Shown here: one piece after another, positions 59,301 through 64,000 of the stretch | Layout: the number at the start of each line of letters is the position of its first letter | How positions within the stretch are numbered: position 1 is the first letter of the stretch | Source of the DNA: Azadirachta indica | Taxonomy: Eukaryota; Streptophyta; Magnoliopsida; Sapindales; Meliaceae | Length of the DNA stretch: 64,000 nt | Reading direction: 5' to 3' | Assembly (NCBI GenBank): GCA_022749755.1 | Contig: CM040442.1 | Coordinates: 14,048,457 to 14,112,456 of the forward strand | The notes under the pieces: generated by a model | The model's database searches: none | Told to the model about the DNA's origin: nothing | The model's input: only the letters and a program-made list of their open reading frames with translations | Translations under genes and position numbers: made by a program

Positions 59301-60262
59301 CTAAACTGGCTAATCAATCTACAATCCCAACTAATTTATTTATTTAATTTATTTATTTATTATTATTATAATTTCATGTTAAACGGTCCAACCTTAGGCT
59401 AGAGAGAGATATGGACACGAGGAACCAAGGCTCTGGATGGAGTTTCTGTGTTGTGGCTTCAAAGCCACAACTGCTATGAAAATGGAAGCATGAGTTGTTT
59501 AGGTGAAAGTGCATGAATGTTTTGATAAATAAAATTTTTTGAAGTGTGGGTAAATTTTTGTTATTTATATTATTGTATAAGTAAATAAAATTATATGCTG
59601 ATTTCAGAAATTCTGGACCCAACACTAAGAAAATTTGTTTATTTTATATGGGACTAGTATTAGGCCGAATCTGCGCTTTATTTCTGGTTATTTCATCTCA
59701 GCAAAGAAAGTCATGTCTTGTATGTGTGTGCTCGTGTATAATATATCCTTGGTGAACTTTTTTTTTTTTTTTTTTTTTTTTAATTTCTTCTTTTTGTGGT
59801 TGATGAGTTGACTTCTAAGCTTAACACAAAAACATGAGGCAACAAAAGAATAGGCCATGAGAATTCAATTCTTCTATTTTCTTGCAGCTCCGTGTCCATT
59901 GTGCCGAAGCACTAGGCACTCCAATTGTAGGTGACTACAAGTATGGTTGGTTTGTGCACCGAAGATGGAAGCAAATGCCCCGTGTTGATATTGAGCCCAC
60001 AACTGGGAAACCCTACAAGCTGCGAAGGCCAGAAGGTCTAGATGTTCAGAAGGGAAGTGTGTTATCCAAGGTTCCCTTGCTACATCTCCATTGTAGAGAG
60101 CTCCTACTTCCAAACATTGCAAAGTTCCTACATGTTATCAATCAAAAATCAGAAAATCTGCACCCGGCACTTAGGTCAAAGCCAGATCTCCTTCGCTTTG
60201 TGGCTACGATGCCCTCTCACATGAAAATTAGTTGGAATTTGATGTCTTCCTATTTAGTATAA
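53351..60262 (+). CDS. RluA-family RNA pseudouridine synthase, mitochondrial PUS3/PUS4-like, nine exons
   Basis: It isomerises uridine to pseudouridine in RNA. Exons: 53351-53644, 54048-54119, 54206-54364, 54512-54559, 54649-54729, 58488-58604, 58704-58805, 58900-59058 and 59888-60262. All are phase 0 and total 468 codons. The catalytic motif HRLDRESSGL is at residues 220-229, with Asp about 223. LTSRKHQLRVHCAEALGTPIVGD (exons 8-9) is the second RluA signature. The N-terminus is basic and hydroxylated (WKKQAQFILVSVRSYSRI), suggesting mitochondrial import. An S4-like part probably covers residues 100-150. Exon 3 ends at a GC donor (AAG|GCATGT at 54365). The start is chosen at MMWKKQ because the upstream in-frame codons look like UTR. 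Intron 5 (3758 nt) is almost wholly a fold-back repeat. Confidence 0.85.
55190..58146. mobile_element. Giant fold-back element inside intron 5 of the pseudouridine synthase gene
   Basis: Two arms of about 1.2 kb, roughly 55190-56450 and 56930-58146, are inverted copies of each other. Matching marks include TTTAGAATGTGAACTTGCTTTCC (55369) with the reverse of GGAAAGGAGGTTCACATTCT (57957). Another is AAATAAATTTTTTCAGAAAT (56203) with its reversed partner near 57165. The loop of about 480 bases holds an (ACAAAC)n run (56608-56637). Neither arm has a supportable ORF. Long arms suggest a Mutator-like or Foldback origin, but no target duplication was confirmed. Confidence 0.75.
59759..59782. repeat. 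Poly-T run in intron 8
   Basis: A run of about 24 T close to the exon 9 acceptor, about 100 bases upstream of it. Confidence 0.9.
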
Positions 60263-61083
60263 GAAATTGCTTGCTGACCAAGTTACTGTATTTGTAAAGC
60301 CTGATCGATGTACTTTGAATTTCTTTTTTGGATGTATCTACTGGTCTACAATTGAGAATCATTCTATGATATTTGATCAATTTAATATGGCATCAAAGTT
60401 TATCGAGTGTTCAAGTAGTAAATTTGTTGTTATGAACGCAGGATTTTTGTTCATAAAATGTACGTTTTTAGCAAATACACAAAGCATTACCATTTTCTCT
60501 TTAACTAAGATGAATTGTGTTTTATGTGAGGGACGTATTGTTTATAGTTAGATGAAAGTGATATTGAATATTTTTAATTAATTATTATGTTACTTTTTTT
60601 TAAATTATTAAAGTTGACAGTTACTTTGAAGATAAGTTTATTTACTTTTCTTCTACAATACCGATAATTAATAATTTATTGTTTAAAATATTTTAAAAAA
60701 TTATTGTTGTTAAATAATCGTTTTTTTCCTTTTTAATGTATTAAAAATAATATTTATTACGTTTATGTTTAATTTTATATAATAGTTAATGTAAGTAAAA
60801 AAGGCATGTGTATAAAGAAGATTGAGTTTTATTATCCTATACTATTTGGTCTAATATTTTATTATTCTCCTAAAATTGATAAATGTCCCGTCATTCCTTG
60901 AGGTTCCTTTTTTTTCTACCATCAATTATTTTTTCTAATAATTATTAAAATATCTTCTTAACTGTATCGAAATTTGCAAAAAGTAATTTATGATATCAAT
61001 TGACAAAAAAAGAGAATATTTTAAGACCTTTAAATTTTTTTTAAAAAAACATTTAGCATGGGGAATTGAAATTGATTAAAATG

Positions 61084-61124
<41 letters not shown>

Positions 61125-61750
61125 TACGATAATGTTTATTATATACACACGTTGAGATGTTGCTTTACATGAAAATGATCAAAAACGTCCTTCATTCTAT
61201 AATTTAAGAATCAAATTTGATTTTGTCTTATTTAGCTATATTTTAAATGTTGGAACATGGGTCATCAGGATAAAAAATGAGCCTTTAAATGGTGAGATAT
61301 AAGCTTAACAAAAATTCAGCAACCAAAACGTTTTTGTGTTCTTCAAATACATTAGCAACTCCAAACTCAATAAGCTCACCAAACCAGCAAGAAACGACCC
61401 TTTATTCAACCAGTAAACCAACAAGCAAACATACATAATCCATTCTTCAATCTTCATAATTCAATAAGCATGTACAATCTATCGGTTATCATTTTATTCA
61501 AAATCTTCTGCATCAAACTAGCAAGCATACACACGATATAATCCAACAAACATACACGATATAACATTAATTATTGCTTTCAAAATTCAATGAACCAATA
61601 ACATTGGAAATTAATGAGGAAACAGCCAAGTTCATAAATAAATATCAGTCTAAAAACGCTAATAAGTTTTGTTTTTTTTTTTTTTTTTTTTTTCACTTTT
61701 TTTTTTTTTATTCACTAAGTTGTAGAACTTTTTATTTTTGACAGCCAAAA
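60263..61750. other. 3' UTR of the pseudouridine synthase gene, then AT-rich spacer
   Basis: The first few hundred bases are presumably 3' UTR. The ORF at 60267-60551 directly follows the stop codon in another frame and has no domain. Then come AT-rich sequence with a (TA)n run (61087-61121) and T runs at about 61672-61710. Confidence 0.5.
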
Positions 61751-61751
61751 A

Positions 61752-61943
61752 GTGATGAGTTCAATCACAAAAAGGCTGCAGAATGCAGATAGTATGTTCA
61801 ACATCAACAGTGCTCCCACTAATGTTGTTGATGGTGGGGTTACTAAGTTCAAGAATACGGTTTGCAAATGCTGTGAAAAAGCTAGCATTGGAATTTCTGA
61901 GACTACCAAGAATCCTAATAAGCTTTATTTCTATGGCAAGTAA
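61752..61943 (+). pseudogene. GRF-type zinc-finger fragment
   Basis: A 63-codon ORF with CKCCEKASIGISETTKNPNKLYFYGK, which resembles the GRF zinc finger (C-x-C-G near the start, then T-x-x-N-P and an aromatic followed by Cys). Here the Gly after the second Cys is replaced by Cys, and the later Cys is lost (YFYG). No downstream exon completes the domain. It is probably a decayed copy of a plant GRF-domain protein. GRF domains bind nucleic acid or ssDNA in other proteins; no function is claimed here. Confidence 0.45.
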
Positions 61944-62380
61944 CAAAACAGAGATGGGTATTTCAGGTTCTAGAAACCTGCTAAGTAAGAGTTAAATAAC
62001 AATATAAGAGAGGTAGTAGGTTCTAGAAGCTTTATGTATGCAATGAACACTGAAGTTTTAGAAAGATCAAGATCAAGCACTATTTTAGGTAATGCAAGCA
62101 AACACATGTGCATCATGTGTGCTTCATAATAAAGTGAAAGATGAAGTTAAAATTAGCACTAGATATGTTGAGAAGATGATTATGGTTATCATAGTGCTGT
62201 TATCCAACTATGAAGCATTTCAAAATCAAAATGTAGACTTTGAAATTAGTAAATGATAATAATATTTCAAGAATATAAATTGTATCAGATTAAAACTAAT
62301 GTAAATGTTTAATACAATTATAATATTGTTGATATACAAGTCCTATCAGTTGATGTGCATATTTATTGTATTCGATTATA
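61944..62380. other. Intergenic sequence, no gene seen
   Basis: AT-rich, without recognisable motif, up to the hAT target duplication candidate TACCAAAG (62381-62388). Confidence 0.4.
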
Positions 62381-63114
62381 TACCAAAGTAGGGGATGGCA
62401 ATTTGGGACACGATACGAATTCGATGTCATTAAACAAATTCGGATTTAAAAATCTTGATATGAATAATAATCGTGTCGTATTTGTATTAACACGATTATT
62501 ATTCGTGTCGCATCTGTATTTGACCTATAAGATACAATTATTCGTTCAAGATACGATTAATTAAACGAATAATCGTATTTTAAATGAATAAACGAATAAT
62601 TGTATTTTAAACGAATAAATGAATAATCGTATCCTAAACAAATATATTTTAAACATTTTAAAAAATATGTAATTTAAATTTATTTATTAAAAACAACCCT
62701 TAATATAAGGATTAAATTATTAAATATATATTATGTTTGACAAAATACGTAGTTTATAATATTTTTAAAGATCTCAAAAATAATTATTAAATTAACCTAA
62801 CCATACTTCACCTAAATCTTTTTATTTCTTTCTTAGAAGCCGCCACCCCTCTCCTAGACTCCACCTACTGTCAGTCTGTCACCGAATACTTAGCAATTGA
62901 ATTCGTCTTTTTCGGCCTCTCCTCTTTCTTCGACTTTTTCGGTTTCAAATATCAAGATAAAAACGATTAGTCATTTGTTTTCAATATTTTTAATTCATAT
63001 ATCTAGATGTAAAACAATTTGTAATTACTTATTTTAATTTCATAATTAATATTATGTACTTAACATTACATAACATGCATATATAATAATAATAATGTGA
63101 ATGCCTTGCTCTTT

Positions 63115-63151
63115 GTCTTAAAATTGATAAGTCCATTATCAATTTTAAGAC
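63115..63151. repeat. Perfect 16-bp hairpin
   Basis: GTCTTAAAATTGATAA at 63115-63130 and its exact reverse complement at 63136-63151, with a five-base loop. It lies in the 5' region of the hAT element. Confidence 0.85.
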
Positions 63152-63513
63152 TTAATATTTTAGTTCCTAGATATAAGCCATATAATGTTGAGAAAATAAA
63201 TACAGGAGTTGATATATAATATTTCAAATATTCAGGTACTTCTGTTTTTTATAGAAAACCTTGTAGCATTTTCTTCTAAAAGCTTAATTCAACTTCTTAC
63301 TTTTTTGATCTTAAGCCATTTTTAATTGTAGTTTCCAATGCAATAGCTTGCTTTCTAGAGTTTATTAAAAATTAATGTTAAGATATTTTAAAAGAAAAAA
63401 ATTCATTTATATATCTTTTATAATTTATATTTTTATAATGCATGCTTTTTTCATTATAACTTGTAAGAAACAAAAATTATATTAATTCTATTTTTATATT
63501 TTGCAAAAAGAAA

Positions 63514-64000
63514 ATGAATTCAATCAAAACTAATACGGTTGATAATTCTACAATTATTGGAGACAATGACATTGATAATATTATTCAGTTAGAGGATGAT
63601 ACTAATAAAAGTTACTCAGAATACACTGAAAAACGCAAACAGAAGCTTACTTCATAAGTTTGGACATTATTTGAGAAATTACTAATCAGTCAATTTCCAA
63701 ATGAAAAACAAAGAACAAAGTGCAGAAAGTATGACATTGTTTACATTTGTCCAAGCTCAAGTGGTACAAGTACTATGAAAAAACACATAACCACCTATCC
63801 TAAATTATTGATGCCATGTGATCCTAGGCAGATGCTTATTGATCATGCTTCACAGTCTATGTTAATTCGTGTTTTCAAATTTGATCCTAATGTATAGCGT
63901 AAAAAATTATGTTCTATTTTGGTGAAGCGTGACTTACCCTTTTAATTTGTTGAGTTTGAGGTATTATAGATATTCATAAATATTTGGAAGAATTGGTGCT
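63514..64000 (+). pseudogene. hAT transposase, N-terminal BED finger region, broken and partial
   Basis: The start is ATG at 63514. The BED-type zinc-finger region reads VWTLFEKL, then KCRKYDIVYICPSSSGTSTM and KKH, the usual plant hAT (RICESLEEPER-type) arrangement in which Cys and His bind zinc. In-frame stops lie at 63655, 63895, 63943 and 63967, so this copy cannot be translated whole. The catalytic domain and the dimerisation region would lie beyond the window. Confidence 0.75.

Larger units (their letters stand above)
62389..64000 (+). mobile_element. Left part of an hAT transposon, cut by the window end
   Basis: The left terminus TAGGGGATGGCAATTTGGGA (62389) has the plant hAT form. Subterminal repeats follow: ACGAATAATCGTATTTTA-like units near 62550-62645, and inverted CACGATTATTATTCGTGTCG-type strings near 62470-62510. 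A 5' region then leads to a transposase start at 63514. The right terminus lies outside the window, so the 8-bp duplication cannot be tested. Confidence 0.75.

Noticed and set aside
59450..59471. Short palindrome GTTGTGGCTT-CA-AAGCCACAAC in intron 8
   Set aside because: A single short hairpin with no context to suggest function.
1..64000. CRISPR arrays, operons, rRNA genes and standalone tRNA genes
   Set aside because: None seen. The tRNA-like strings found are SINE heads, and the genome is clearly a plant nuclear one.

Overview
This looks like a nuclear segment of an AT-rich eudicot genome. It has long AT-rich intergenic spans, spliceosomal genes with GT-AG introns, Ty1/copia and Ty3/gypsy retrotransposon ruins, hAT and PIF/Harbinger DNA transposons, MITEs and tRNA-derived SINEs. 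I cannot name the species from the sequence. All coordinates and splice sites were read by eye.

Three host genes can be supported. (1) A reticulon-domain protein, RTNLB22/23-like, on the + strand at 1800-6360: four exons, 175 codons. (2) A mitochondrial-carrier (SLC25) protein of the BT1/BTL1 type on the - strand at 35878-39099: five exons, three carrier repeats, and one apparent single-base frameshift in exon 3. (3) A RluA-family RNA pseudouridine synthase, closest to the plant mitochondrial PUS3/PUS4 type, on the + strand at 53351-60262: nine coding exons, 468 codons, one GC-AG intron, and a 3.8-kb intron filled by a large fold-back repeat. They show no operon-like or pathway link.

Layout. 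1-1799: AT-rich flank. 1800-6360: reticulon gene. 6361-11091: AT-rich spacer with a gypsy leader remnant, a MULE-like element with inverted ends and a SINE with target-site duplication. 11092-24990: a nested transposon stack. An old copia (A) is split by an unidentified repeat that itself carries a PIF/Harbinger element (13567-17853, TAA duplication), and split again by a second copia (B, 18896-23855, both LTRs and a 5-bp duplication). 24991-28980: repeats, including a second inverted-end element. 28960-31015: a minus-strand Ty3/gypsy fragment. 31016-35877: AT-rich, with a Tourist-like MITE, an hAT MITE with an exact 8-bp duplication and tandem repeats. 35878-39099: carrier gene. 39100-46960: AT-rich, with palindromic MITEs and a duplicated scrap of copia C. 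46964-50625: degenerate copia C lacking most of its reverse transcriptase. 51004-51262: minus-strand SINE. 52270-60262: pseudouridine synthase gene. 60263-64000: AT-rich, with a GRF zinc-finger fragment and the left end of an hAT element whose broken transposase runs off the window.

I see no convincing new gene system. The most unusual structures are the fold-back with arms of about 1.2 kb inside the pseudouridine synthase intron, the three-level nesting of transposons, and a copia-derived scrap framed by 65-bp direct repeats.
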